Shown here piece after piece: positions 51,581-59,750 of a stretch of 64,000 nucleotides of DNA. Under the pieces are notes generated by a model, which did no database searches, had not been told where the DNA came from, and worked only from the letters and a program-made list of their open reading frames with translations. Every line of letters starts with the position of its first letter. Positions within the stretch are counted from its first letter, which is position 1. Source of the stretch: Bradyrhizobium yuanmingense (GTDB lineage Bacteria > Pseudomonadota > Alphaproteobacteria > Rhizobiales > Xanthobacteraceae). The position numbers were made by a program, and so were the translations under genes. The stretch covers positions 124,001-188,000 of the forward strand of contig NZ_JARFML010000011.1 in NCBI RefSeq assembly GCF_029167105.1, read 5' to 3'.

Positions 51581-52855
51581 CTACAGATTGCTTTCAGTGA
51601 TGGCGGCGTACACCATGCTGCGCAGCTCGCGGCGGATCGGATAGGCGCTCGACGGCAGCACCTGCGTCATGAAGATCGCGATCAGGTCCTCTGCCGGATC
51701 GATCCAGAACGAGGTCGTGGCGGCGCCGCCCCAATTGTATTCGCCCGGGCTGCCGGCGATCAGCGTCTCGGCCGGGCGCATGGTCACGGCGAAGCCGAGA
51801 CCGAAGCCGATGCCGTTATAGGTCGCTTCCGAGAACAGCGAGCGCGAGACTTCCGGCAGTGCACGGCCGCCCGGAATGTGGTTGGTCGTCATCAGCGCCA
51901 GCGTCTTCGGCCCAATCAGCCTGACACCGCCGAGCTCGCCGCCATTGAGCAGCGCGCGGCAGAAGGTCAGATAATCGGCGACCGTCGAGCACAGCCCGCC
52001 GCCGCCGGAGATGAACGAGGGCGGCGACAGGAACGAGCTCGTCGCCGGGTCGTCCTGCAGCGTCAGCCCCTCGCGGCGCTGGCCCGCATGGAAGGTCATG
52101 CCGCCGCCGGGATCGGCGGAATAGCAGGCCGCAAAGCGATGCGCCTTCGAGGCCGGTACGTGGAAATCGGTGTCGATCATGCCGAGCGGATCGAGAATGC
52201 GCTGCTTGAGAAACTGCTCGAAAGGCATCCCCGAGATCTTGCCGACGAGATAGCCGATCACGTCGGTTGAGACGGAGTAGTTCCAGGATTCGCCCGGCGA
52301 GAATTCCAGCGGGATCTTGGCCAGGCCCTCGATCATGGTCTGCAGCGTGCCTGATTTTTCGACCTCGCCGATCTTTTCGGCGCGATAGGCGGCATCGACG
52401 TTGGAGCGTTGCTGGAAGCCATAGGTGAGCCCAGACGTGTGGCGCAAGAGGTCGACGATCAGCATCGGCCGCGACGGCGGCCGGGTCAGGAAGGCCGGGT
52501 AGGTGCCGGCGACGAACACGCCGAGGTCCCTCCACTCCGGAATGTATTTGGCGACGGGCTCGTCGATCGCGACGAGGCCCTCCTCGACCAGCATCATGAA
52601 GGCGACGCTGGTGAGCGGCTTGGTCATGGAATAGATGCGATAGATCGTATCGTCCTTCACCGGCACCTTGCGCTCGACATCGGCAAAGCCCTGCATCGAG
52701 CTGTGCGCGACCTTGCCGCGGCGGTAGACCAGAAGATGCGTGCCCGGGAAACGGCCGGCATCGATGTACCGGCGCTTGAGATGCGCATCGACACGGTCGA
52801 GCGCGGCCTTGGACATGCCGACGGATTCAGGTGAGGCGGGGGTGGGGGCGAGCAT
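51581..52855 (-). CDS. Serine hydrolase of the class C beta-lactamase/PBP family
   Basis: A 424-residue protein with the catalytic Ser-x-x-Lys in IYSMTKPLTSVAF (about residue 76) and the Tyr motif YSVST (about residue 198). The third motif is replaced by GGAATTSFWIDP. There is no signal peptide, so it acts in the cytosol; such members are usually esterases rather than antibiotic-resistance enzymes. CGGAGGAACTG lies directly before the ATG. It is divergent from an intradiol dioxygenase gene, hinting at a role in aromatic ester use, which is inference. Confidence 0.87.
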   Translation of the reverse strand: MLAPTPASPESVGMSKAALDRVDAHLKRRYIDAGRFPGTHLLVYRRGKVAHSSMQGFADVERKVPVKDDTIYRIYSMTKPLTSVAFMMLVEEGLVAIDEPVAKYIPEWRDLGVFVAGTYPAFLTRPPSRPMLIVDLLRHTSGLTYGFQQRSNVDAAYRAEKIGEVEKSGTLQTMIEGLAKIPLEFSPGESWNYSVSTDVIGYLVGKISGMPFEQFLKQRILDPLGMIDTDFHVPASKAHRFAACYSADPGGGMTFHAGQRREGLTLQDDPATSSFLSPPSFISGGGGLCSTVADYLTFCRALLNGGELGGVRLIGPKTLALMTTNHIPGGRALPEVSRSLFSEATYNGIGFGLGFAVTMRPAETLIAGSPGEYNWGGAATTSFWIDPAEDLIAIFMTQVLPSSAYPIRRELRSMVYAAITESNL

Positions 52856-53007
52856 CAGTTCCTCCGGGCGTTTTGTCGTTGATACCGAAATGGCGGCCGC
52901 ATTCCAAGCCGGTTGCGCTTAACGAGGCCGGGCCCGCTGGTGTAGACTCGGTCTCGGAACAAGGAGCCCGCCCGGGCCAACGAGAACAACGCGAGGGCAA
53001 ACGCACC

Positions 53008-53925
53008 ATGACAGAGTTCACCGAGACCGAACTCACCGAAGCCGTCGTCAGGAGCTTCGACCACACGCCCGATCCGCGTGCGAAATTCCTGCTGCAGGAA
53101 TTGGTGAAGTCGCTGCACGATTACGTGAGCAAGACCGGACTTACCTTCGAGGAATGGGAATACGCCATCGATTTCCTGACCCGGACGGGGCAGAAATGCA
53201 CCGATACCCGCCAGGAATTCATCCTGCTGTCCGACGTGCTCGGCGTCTCCATGCTGGTCGATGCCGTCAATCACAGGGATCGCGACGGTGCCACGCAGAC
53301 CACGGTGCTCGGTCCGTTCTATGTCGGCGAGCACAAGGTGACTGCGCACGGCACCGACATCTCGCCGAACAACCAGACCGGCGAGCGGATGTTCGTGCAG
53401 AGTCGCGTCACGGATCTGAAGGGCAAGCCGCTCGCCGGCGTTCCCGTCGACGTCTGGCACGCCGATGACGACGGCTTCTACGATTCCCAGAAGCCGAACT
53501 ACGATGAGGTCGGCGCCTCGGCGCGGGCGCGCTTCATCACCGATGACGATGGCCGCTTCTTCTTCCGCACCATCCTGCCGTGCAGCTATCCGATCCCGAC
53601 CGATGGTCCGGTCGGCGAGATGATCGTGCAGACCGGCCGCCACCCGATGCGCCCGGCGCATGTGCACTTCCTGGTCAATGCCAGAGGCTATGAGCCGCTG
53701 ATCACGCACGTCTTCATGGACGGTGACAAATATCTCGACTCCGACGTGGTGTTCGGCGTGAAGGACGACCTCGTCGCCAAGGTCGAGCCGCGCAACGATC
53801 CCGCAATGCCGGATGGCACCAAGGCGGACGGGCGGTGGCATCTGATGACTTACGAATTCCACCTCAAGCCCGGCGGCGGCATGGCACCGAAGCCGCTCGG
53901 GGTGAAGGCGACCGAGCCGGCGTGA
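53008..53925 (+). CDS. Intradiol ring-cleavage dioxygenase, hydroxyquinol 1,2-dioxygenase-like
   Basis: A 305-residue enzyme. The N-terminal helical dimer domain (FDHTPDPRAKFLLQELVKSL) is followed by the catalytic beta-sandwich. Iron ligands are readable as Tyr in LGPFYVGEH, Tyr in GFYDSQKP or nearby, and the His pair in RPAHVHFLV. The pattern VDVWHADDDGFYD fits hydroxyquinol/catechol dioxygenases that open catecholic rings to muconates. Other pathway genes (maleylacetate reductase and so on) are not adjacent, so the natural substrate is open. Confidence 0.87.
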   Translation: MTEFTETELTEAVVRSFDHTPDPRAKFLLQELVKSLHDYVSKTGLTFEEWEYAIDFLTRTGQKCTDTRQEFILLSDVLGVSMLVDAVNHRDRDGATQTTVLGPFYVGEHKVTAHGTDISPNNQTGERMFVQSRVTDLKGKPLAGVPVDVWHADDDGFYDSQKPNYDEVGASARARFITDDDGRFFFRTILPCSYPIPTDGPVGEMIVQTGRHPMRPAHVHFLVNARGYEPLITHVFMDGDKYLDSDVVFGVKDDLVAKVEPRNDPAMPDGTKADGRWHLMTYEFHLKPGGGMAPKPLGVKATEPA

Positions 53926-53952
53926 GGGGCAGGAAATCGGCGCGCGCAGCGA

Positions 53953-54846
53953 CTATCTGTCGAGATAGGCGGCAAGCTCCTCGGGGCTGCCCTTTGGAAA
54001 GGCCTCCTTCAGGAAGTCGAGGAAGGCGGAAACACGTGCGCTCAGCAGTCGCCGTGACGGGTAGAGCGCCCACAGCTGGATCTCAGGGGCGTCGATGTCA
54101 CCCCAATGGCTCAACGTGCCAACGGATAGATCGGGACTGATGAGGGAGAGGGGAAGGCATCCCGCACCGACGCCGGCTTTGACCGCGTCACGGACCATCA
54201 TCAGGGATGCCAGGCTGAGCACTGGATCGACGGCAAAACGCAATAGACCAGTCGGCCCCGTCACGTTCCAGGCGACACTCCGGTCACCCGTCCCGCGGAC
54301 GACGGCGGGCACGGCGAGTTTGTCCTTTGGTTTTTTCAGGTGGGGGCTCGCCACGACCACCAGCCGGTCGCGCAGGAAGATGCGACCTACGAGGCTCTCA
54401 TCCGGATCGGGACCGACTCGAATGACGAGGTCATAACCCTCCTCGACCATGTCGACGGCCCGGTCTTCCGTCGTTATTTCCAGGCGGACCTCCGGATATT
54501 TCAGGGCGAAGCCGGCGGCCAGCTTTCCCATGGCGATCTGAGAGAACAGCAACGGTGCGCTGATGCGCAACTTGCCGCGCGGCCTGTCGCCTCCGGAAGC
54601 GATCGCTGCGGCGGTCTCGTCGAGCTCGGTCAGCAACGTCCCGGTCCGCTCGTAAAGCGCGCGTCCTTCCTGGGTGAGTTTCAAGGTACGCACACCGCGC
54701 TCGAACAGGCGCAGGTTGAGCGCCGCCTCCAGCTCCGCGACCCGGCGGGACAAGGTAGCCTTCGGACGACCCGCGGCACGCGCGGCGCGTCCGAACCCGC
54801 CATGTCGGGCGACCAGATTGAAATCGGCGAGGGCTAGGAGATCCAT
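53953..54846 (-). CDS. LysR-family transcriptional regulator
   Basis: A 297-residue regulator with an N-terminal HTH (FNLVARHGGFGRAARAAGRPKATL across adjacent segments) and a substrate-binding domain including GKLRISAPLLFSQIAMGKL. The ATG at 54846 is preferred to a GTG nine bases earlier. It is divergent, across 101 bases, from the NmrA-type oxidoreductase gene, which is its likely target; it is also convergent with the dioxygenase gene. Confidence 0.9.
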   Translation of the reverse strand: MDLLALADFNLVARHGGFGRAARAAGRPKATLSRRVAELEAALNLRLFERGVRTLKLTQEGRALYERTGTLLTELDETAAAIASGGDRPRGKLRISAPLLFSQIAMGKLAAGFALKYPEVRLEITTEDRAVDMVEEGYDLVIRVGPDPDESLVGRIFLRDRLVVVASPHLKKPKDKLAVPAVVRGTGDRSVAWNVTGPTGLLRFAVDPVLSLASLMMVRDAVKAGVGAGCLPLSLISPDLSVGTLSHWGDIDAPEIQLWALYPSRRLLSARVSAFLDFLKEAFPKGSPEELAAYLDR

Positions 54847-54947
54847 GTGTTCCACCAGTGAGACGGTCTGTCCAAATATACCTTCTATCGGTCAGATTGT
54901 GGATCACTAGTTTCGGGGTGTCTTCAAACCCAACCGGAGTGACCCCC

Positions 54948-55817
54948 ATGACCATCCTCGTTACCGGCGCCACCGGCACCGTTGGCCGCCACGTCGTCGA
55001 ACAACTCGTCAAGCGCGGCGCCGACCTGCACGCGCTCGTCCGCGATCCCGCCAAGGCGAACTTGCCTGCAGAGGTCACCGTCGTGCAGGGCGACCTCCTC
55101 GACGTCGACGCGCTACGCGGCGCCTTCACGGGAGTCTCGACCCTGTTTCTGCTTAACGGAGTCGTCGCGGATGAATTCACGCAGGCGCTGGTCGCGCTCA
55201 ACGTCGCCCGGGAGGCAGGCGTCGAGCGGGTCGTATACCTGTCGGTGATCCACAGCGATCGCTACGTCAACGTGCCGCACTTTGCAGGCAAGTTCGGTGT
55301 CGAGCGCATGATCGAACAGATGGGCTTCAACGCCACCATCCTGCGCCCGGCCTACTTCATGAACAACGATCTCACGATCAAGGACGTCGTGCTCGGTTAT
55401 GGCATCTATCCGATGCCCATCGGCAGCAAGGGCCTCGCGATGATCGACGCACGCGACATCGGCGAGATCGCCGCGATCGAGCTCATTCGGCGCGAGCGGG
55501 CTGCAACGCCGCTTCCGCTCGCAAGCTTCAATCTCGTCGGTCCCGATGAGCTGACCGGCGCGAAGGTGGCCGCCATCTGGTCCGAGGCGGTGGGCCGTAC
55601 GATTGCCTTTGGCGGCGACGACACTGCTGGCTTCGAAAAAAATCTGAGGCAGTTCATGCCAAGCTGGATGGCCTTCGACATGCGTCTGATGAGCGAGCGC
55701 TTTCTCACGGAGGGAATGATCCCCGAGGCAGGCGATGTCGAGCGCCTGACCAAGATGCTGGGTCGTCCGTTGCGCTCCTATCGCGACTTCGTCTCCGAGC
55801 TCACGGCCTCTGCCTGA
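54948..55817 (+). CDS. NmrA-type NAD(P)-binding protein
   Basis: A 289-residue atypical short-chain dehydrogenase with the N-terminal motif ILVTGATGTVGRHVVEQL. The Tyr-x-x-x-Lys catalytic pair is not evident, as in NmrA-like redox sensors and quinone reductases (relatives of QorB and YtfG). The ATG follows CCGGAG. It pairs with the SRPBCC gene 39 bases downstream, and the divergent LysR gene probably regulates both. Confidence 0.87.
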   Translation: MTILVTGATGTVGRHVVEQLVKRGADLHALVRDPAKANLPAEVTVVQGDLLDVDALRGAFTGVSTLFLLNGVVADEFTQALVALNVAREAGVERVVYLSVIHSDRYVNVPHFAGKFGVERMIEQMGFNATILRPAYFMNNDLTIKDVVLGYGIYPMPIGSKGLAMIDARDIGEIAAIELIRRERAATPLPLASFNLVGPDELTGAKVAAIWSEAVGRTIAFGGDDTAGFEKNLRQFMPSWMAFDMRLMSERFLTEGMIPEAGDVERLTKMLGRPLRSYRDFVSELTASA

Positions 55818-55856
55818 GGGCAGCGGCACTCCCCGATCACGTCAAGGAATTCCATC

Positions 55857-56330
55857 ATGATCTATTCGACCGCTAACGTGCCGGTGAATCCGCAAGGCGA
55901 GACGCCACTGAGCCGCACGCAGGTCTGGCGCGGGCTGGTTCTCAAGGCACGCGATGCCCGCCTGTTCCTTCCGCCCAATCTCTGCACCCACTGTGAGGTC
56001 GTGGAGGAGAGCGCGACACACCTCGTGCGCGAAGCCACCATCGCAGGCGACGATCTGCGTGAAATCGTCAGCTTTGAGCCGGAGCGCAAGGTGACTTTCT
56101 TCCAGGCCGCCGGTCCGCGCGAAGGCGCGATCATCAACGAACTGTTCGAAGATGAAGCGGGAGCGCTGCGATTGCGGTTCTATTGCTACACCGGCCTGCG
56201 CGGCAAGACACCGTTCGGGCCAGAGGAGCAGGCAGAGCAGGCGCAGTTCGACAGCGACAACGGCTACAAGGCCGCTCTGCTCGCGACGCTGAAGCGGACC
56301 CGCGAACTGCTCGCGGAAGGCAAGCTCTGA
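55857..56330 (+). CDS. SRPBCC/AtaL-like protein (DUF1857)
   Basis: A 157-residue protein matching the AtaL-like START-fold family: TPLSRTQVWRGLVLKARDARLFLPP at the N terminus, and LRLRFYCYTGLRGKTPFGPEEQ later. The fold makes a hydrophobic pocket for a small ligand. It is co-directional with the NmrA-type gene. Its function is unknown. Confidence 0.8.
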   Translation: MIYSTANVPVNPQGETPLSRTQVWRGLVLKARDARLFLPPNLCTHCEVVEESATHLVREATIAGDDLREIVSFEPERKVTFFQAAGPREGAIINELFEDEAGALRLRFYCYTGLRGKTPFGPEEQAEQAQFDSDNGYKAALLATLKRTRELLAEGKL

Positions 56331-56343
56331 TACGACCATCAAT

Positions 56344-56376
56344 CTGCGGGATCGCCTCTTCGGAGGCGTCCCGCAG
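56344..56376. terminator. Stem-loop with TTCG loop between convergent genes
   Basis: CTGCGGGA-T-CGCCTC-TTCG and the complementary arm form about 14 bp with one bulge and a stable TTCG tetraloop, just after the SRPBCC gene and about 60 bases before the stop of the convergent kinase gene. Confidence 0.65.
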
Positions 56377-56439
56377 TCCAAGTGACTACCACTCGAAATC
56401 AGGACTCGCAGCTCGCATGCTCGCGGATCTCTCCACGCC

Positions 56440-58173
56440 TCAGCGCGCGTGCAGCAGCGCCAGCAGCACGACGACGGCGCAGGCGAGCGCGGCCGAGGTC
56501 AGCTTCCAGAACATCAGGGGGTTGCGCTCGAGGAGGGGCGTGATGCGCGTGTTCAGATAAGCCGGATTGGGATTTCTGAGCTCGAACACGAACTCGGACA
56601 TGTCCTCGTGGCGCTTGTAGGGATCGGGATGCAGCGCTTTCCTGAGCGCGCCGTCGATCCAGCCCGGGATGCCGCGCTCGGCATCGATCGCGGGGCGGTA
56701 TCGCAATTTCCACGCGTCCGATCGTCCGCGGATTTTTGCAAGCTGGGCGCCGTAGGGCAGATGCCCGGTCAGCATCTGGTAGCAGATCGCGGCCAGCGAG
56801 AACATGTCGGACCGGGGGGAGCCGCCCTCGCCCAGGAAATATTCCGGCGCCGTGTACTGGACCGTGCCGAGAATTTCCGCGTCGGCCGATCTCGGCGCGG
56901 CTTCGGCGACGCCTGCGACCCTCACCGATCCGAAATCGATGATCTTCGCGGTGTCGGTCTTGTCGATCAGGACGTTGTCGGGCCTGAGGTCCTGATGCAG
57001 CATCTCCATGCGATGGAAGGCGCGCAGCCCGGTGGCGATCTGCTCGATGATCCTGCGCACCGTCTCCAGATCGGGACGCGGATTGTCGAGCATCCATTGC
57101 CGCAACGTCCGCCCCTCGACGAACTCGGTCGCGACGTAGAGGTAGTTGCGTCGCGTCGAACGCGATCGAGGCTTGAGCACGTACGGACTATCGATCCGCC
57201 GTGCGATCCACTCTTCCATGAGGAAACGTTTCAGGTAGGCTTGGTTGTCGCGCAGGTCGATCGACGGAATCTTGAGCGCGACCGTTTCCTCGGTCTGCGC
57301 ATCGACCGCGAGATAGATGTGGCTGCGGCTGCTGCCGTGAATCTCCCGGATGATCCGGTAGCCGTCGAACATCGCGCGCGGCTCCAACAGAGGCGGCAGC
57401 GGCAGCGTCGAGGTCCGGTCGAAGACGCCCGTTTCCTCCGGCACCGCATCGATCCGCAGGATCTGCACGGTGATGTTGTCGTCGCTGCCGCGCCGGTAGG
57501 CTTCCTCCACGATCGCCTTCGCCGCGCCGTCGAGCCCGGCTGCGTGCTCGTTGATTGCACTGGTGACGAAACGCGCATCGACGAACTCGTACGCGCCGTC
57601 GGTCGCCAGCAGGAAGGTGTCGCCGGCCTGAATCTCGACCGTCTGATAGTCGATCTCGAGCTGCGGATTGATGCCGAGCGCGCGGCCGAGATAGGTCTGC
57701 TCCGAGGACACGATGATGCGGTGATCGTCGGTCAGCTGCTCGAGCGCCTTGCCGGCCAGACGGTAGATCCGGCAGTCGCCGACATGGAAGATGTGCGCGG
57801 TCGCCGCCTTGATGACCATGGCGCTGAGCGTGCAGACATAGCCCTTGTCGCGGTCATAGGCATATTGGCTCTTGCGCGTCTGCGCATGCAGCCAGGAATT
57901 GGTCGCCTCCAGCACGCGGCGGGCGGAGGTCTTCACCGTCCACGATTCCGACGTGCAGTAATAGTCCATCAGGAAGCTCTTGACCGCCGACTCGCTGGCG
58001 ATCTGGCTCACCGTGCTCGAGGAAATTCCGTCGGCGAGAACCGCCGCGATGCCCTTCAGGCTGAGCAGCGGCTCTTCCGGAATCAGGACGCCGTGAAAGT
58101 CCTGATTGACGGGCTTGCGGCCCCTGTCCGAGTGCTGGCCGACCGAGATCTGGAGTCCGCGGGGCATCGTCAT
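56440..58173 (-). CDS. PP2C phosphatase-Ser/Thr kinase fusion, membrane-anchored
   Basis: A 577-residue protein. Residues about 5-240 form a complete PP2C phosphatase: NQDFHG, LADGISSS, HVGDCRIYR, LATDGAYE and GSDDNITV hold the metal-binding acids. Residues about 265-525 form a Hanks-type kinase with Lys in VALKIP, HQDLRPDNVL, DFG and TAPEY, but a degenerate glycine loop (HGSSRSHIY). The C terminus ends in one membrane helix (about 553-573). The start is uncertain between 58173 and 58167. It lies directly after the nitrite-channel gene on the same strand. A similar kinase lies near nitrate-assimilation genes in Pseudomonas, from memory. Its target is unknown. Confidence 0.88.
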   Translation of the reverse strand: MTMPRGLQISVGQHSDRGRKPVNQDFHGVLIPEEPLLSLKGIAAVLADGISSSTVSQIASESAVKSFLMDYYCTSESWTVKTSARRVLEATNSWLHAQTRKSQYAYDRDKGYVCTLSAMVIKAATAHIFHVGDCRIYRLAGKALEQLTDDHRIIVSSEQTYLGRALGINPQLEIDYQTVEIQAGDTFLLATDGAYEFVDARFVTSAINEHAAGLDGAAKAIVEEAYRRGSDDNITVQILRIDAVPEETGVFDRTSTLPLPPLLEPRAMFDGYRIIREIHGSSRSHIYLAVDAQTEETVALKIPSIDLRDNQAYLKRFLMEEWIARRIDSPYVLKPRSRSTRRNYLYVATEFVEGRTLRQWMLDNPRPDLETVRRIIEQIATGLRAFHRMEMLHQDLRPDNVLIDKTDTAKIIDFGSVRVAGVAEAAPRSADAEILGTVQYTAPEYFLGEGGSPRSDMFSLAAICYQMLTGHLPYGAQLAKIRGRSDAWKLRYRPAIDAERGIPGWIDGALRKALHPDPYKRHEDMSEFVFELRNPNPAYLNTRITPLLERNPLMFWKLTSAALACAVVVLLALLHAR

Positions 58174-58184
58174 CACCGGGAGAA

Positions 58185-58217
58185 GGGGAGCCTCACCGTG
58201 CTTGGGCGAGGCTCCCC
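58185..58217 (-). terminator. Stem-loop between the nitrite channel and kinase genes
   Basis: GGGGAGCCTC and GAGGCTCCCC form a perfect ten-bp stem with a 13-base loop, between the nitrite-channel stop (58235) and the kinase start. On the minus strand it is followed by TTCTCCC. It may reduce, but not abolish, read-through into the kinase gene. Confidence 0.5.
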
Positions 58218-58234
58218 TGTCGAGACCTATTCGA

Positions 58235-59074
58235 TCACGCGGCGACGCGGGGCTTTGCAAGCTTCTCCGCCTGGCGCTTCGGCAGGGTCATGACGTGAGT
58301 GGCATAGAGGGTCATGCCGGTGAAGGCGAGGCCGCCGACGAGGTTGCCGAGCACGGTCGGGATCTCGTTCCAGATCAGATAATCCATGATCGAGAACTTC
58401 GCGCCGAGCAGCAGGCCCGACGGGAACAGGAACATGTTCACGACGGAATGCTCGAACACCATGTAGAAGAACACCAGGATCGGCATCCACATCGCGATGA
58501 CCTTGCCGGGGACGGAAGTCGAGATCATGGCGCCGACGACGCCGGTCGAGACCATCCAGTTGCAGAGCATGCCGCGCAGGAACAGCGTCGCCATGCCGGC
58601 AGCACCGTGCGCGGCATAGCCAAGGGTTCGGCCCTCGCCAATATTGCCGATGGCGGCGCCGACCTTGTCGGGCGCCTGCGTGAAGCCGAAGGTCGTGACG
58701 AAGGCCATCATGAAGGCGACGGTGAAGGCGCCGGCGAAATTGCCGACGAAGACGAGTCCCCAATTGCGCAGCACGCCGTTGAGCGTAACGCCCGGGCGCT
58801 TGTCGATCAGCGCGAGCGGCGAGAGCACGAACACGCCGGTCAGGAGGTCGAAGCCCAGGAGATAGAGCATGACGAAGCCGACCGGGAACAAGAGCGCGCC
58901 GACCAGCGGCTGGCCGGTGTTCACGGTGATCGTGACGGCAAACCAGGCTGCGAGGGCCAGGATCGCGCCGGCCATGTAGGCGCGGATGATGGTATCCCGG
59001 GTGGACATGAAGATCTTGGACTCGCCCGCATCCACCATCTTGGTGACGAATTCCGAAGGCGCGAGATACGACAT
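58235..59074 (-). CDS. Formate/nitrite transporter family channel (NirC-like)
   Basis: A 279-residue inner-membrane protein with six to seven helices. It has the FNT features: N-terminal MSYLAPSEFVTKMVDAGESK, the NFAGAFTVAFMMAF loop and NMFLFPSGLLLGAKF. FNT proteins form pentameric channels for nitrite, formate or related anions. Location next to nrtABC and narK argues for nitrite. The ATG at 59074 has AAGGAA seven bases upstream; a TTG three bases earlier is less likely. Its predicted sigma-54 promoter is about 230 bases upstream. Confidence 0.9.
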   Translation of the reverse strand: MSYLAPSEFVTKMVDAGESKIFMSTRDTIIRAYMAGAILALAAWFAVTITVNTGQPLVGALLFPVGFVMLYLLGFDLLTGVFVLSPLALIDKRPGVTLNGVLRNWGLVFVGNFAGAFTVAFMMAFVTTFGFTQAPDKVGAAIGNIGEGRTLGYAAHGAAGMATLFLRGMLCNWMVSTGVVGAMISTSVPGKVIAMWMPILVFFYMVFEHSVVNMFLFPSGLLLGAKFSIMDYLIWNEIPTVLGNLVGGLAFTGMTLYATHVMTLPKRQAEKLAKPRVAA

Positions 59075-59250
59075 CAATGGTTCCTTTTGCTACGTAAGTG
59101 AGATCGACACGCCCCGACGAGGGCGCGGCTGAACGTCATCGGCCGTGCGGGCAGCCTGCCGCGCACGAGGGCTATGGAAAGTCTGGAAGCCTTGGGAATC
59201 GCGTCACGAGGACTCTGAAGCCGGAGACCGCGAAGCAGGTGAGCTTCCGG

Positions 59251-59274
59251 GATGCAGCCGCCAGAGGCTGCATC
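59251..59274 (-). promoter_or_regulatory. Leader stem-loop of the nitrite-channel transcript
   Basis: GATGCAGCC and GGCTGCATC form a perfect nine-bp stem with a six-base loop (TCTGGC on the minus strand), 31-54 bases into the predicted leader RNA. Placed after an ANTAR-type hairpin, it could be the terminator arm of an attenuator, although no T tract follows. Confidence 0.45.
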
Positions 59275-59289
59275 AAATGCGGCCAAGCC

Positions 59290-59307
59290 GCGGTCGTCGT
59301 TGACGGC
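59290..59307 (-). promoter_or_regulatory. ANTAR-type hairpin at the start of the nitrite-channel RNA
   Basis: On the minus strand GCCGTC-AACGAC-GACCGC folds with five base pairs and one C-C mismatch around the hexaloop AACGAC. A at loop position 1 and G at position 4 are the conserved bases of RNA hairpins bound by ANTAR antiterminators such as NasT. It begins within about two bases of the predicted transcription start. Confidence 0.5.
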
Positions 59308-59315
59308 AATTAGGA

Positions 59316-59331
59316 AGCAAGTTGCGTGCCG
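59316..59331 (-). promoter_or_regulatory. Sigma-54 promoter of the nitrite-channel gene
   Basis: The minus strand reads CGGCACG-CAAC-TTGCT, matching TGGCACG-N4-TTGCW with one mismatch. The GG and GC are in exact -24/-12 register. The predicted start is near 59305, giving a leader of about 230 bases. The -24 element lies 111 bases from the centre of the NtrC-like site pair. Confidence 0.65.
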
Positions 59332-59423
59332 CTGCCGGGCGCCGGAAATATAGAGCAATTTCAACGCGATCCCGCTTTGCTCGATCTGGCTCTGCCGCCT
59401 TCACGGCCTTTTGCTTGAGCTTC

Positions 59424-59458
59424 TGCACAAGATTTGTGCGCCGCACAAAGAATGTGCA
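59424..59458. promoter_or_regulatory. Two adjacent NtrC-like sites between divergent sigma-54 promoters
   Basis: TGCAC-N7-GTGCG (59424-59440) and CGCAC-N7-GTGCA (59442-59458) each match the NtrC consensus TGCAC-N7-GTGCA with one mismatch. Their centres are 18 bases apart. The midpoint (59441) is 112 bases from the nrtA -24 element and 111 from the nitrite-channel -24 element, a typical enhancer distance in both directions. Confidence 0.7.
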
Positions 59459-59551
59459 AACCGCAAATTTCGCATGCGGAACCGAGCTGCGACAATCTGG
59501 CGCAATCGTTCCAATGCTTTGTAAAATCATCTCTTTTTGCGGCGGCAAGCT

Positions 59552-59567
59552 TGGCATGAAGCTTGAA
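59552..59567 (+). promoter_or_regulatory. Sigma-54 promoter of nrtABC
   Basis: TGGCATG-AAGC-TTGAA matches TGGCACG-N4-TTGCW with two differences (T for C near -24, A for C near -12). The predicted start is near 59578, giving a leader of about 173 bases before the nrtA ATG. Confidence 0.6.
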
Positions 59568-59578
59568 TACTTCCGGCC

Positions 59579-59596
59579 GACGCCATTGAAGCCGTC
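59579..59596 (+). promoter_or_regulatory. ANTAR-type hairpin at the start of the nrtABC RNA
   Basis: GACGCC-ATTGAA-GCCGTC folds with five pairs and one C-C mismatch around the hexaloop ATTGAA, with A at position 1 and G at position 4. It begins at about +2 of the predicted transcript. A GC-rich stem-loop follows at 59633. Confidence 0.55.
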
Positions 59597-59632
59597 CCGC
59601 GAGACATCTCATCCGATTTGCTGACGCCACCA

Positions 59633-59650
59633 GACGGGGGTTCCCCCGTC
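59633..59650 (+). promoter_or_regulatory. Leader stem-loop of nrtABC
   Basis: GACGGGGG and CCCCCGTC make a perfect eight-bp stem around TT (in practice seven pairs with a GTTC loop), about 100 bases before the nrtA ATG. It could be the regulated terminator of the leader; no T tract follows, so Rho or another mechanism may be involved. Confidence 0.45.
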
Positions 59651-59750
59651 GCGCGTTCGCATGCGCCAAGGACGGCGCGCCGGACGGACGGGCTGCTCGC
59701 GCGCACAGCCGCAAATCATTCCGCAACGACGCCAAAGGACGACACTGCCT

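Noticed and set aside
59433..59449. The perfect palindrome TTTGTGCGCCGCACAAA as an RNA hairpin of the nrtA leader
   Set aside because: It lies over 100 bases upstream of the predicted -24/-12 promoter, so it is not in the transcript; it is better explained as the joint of two NtrC-like sites.
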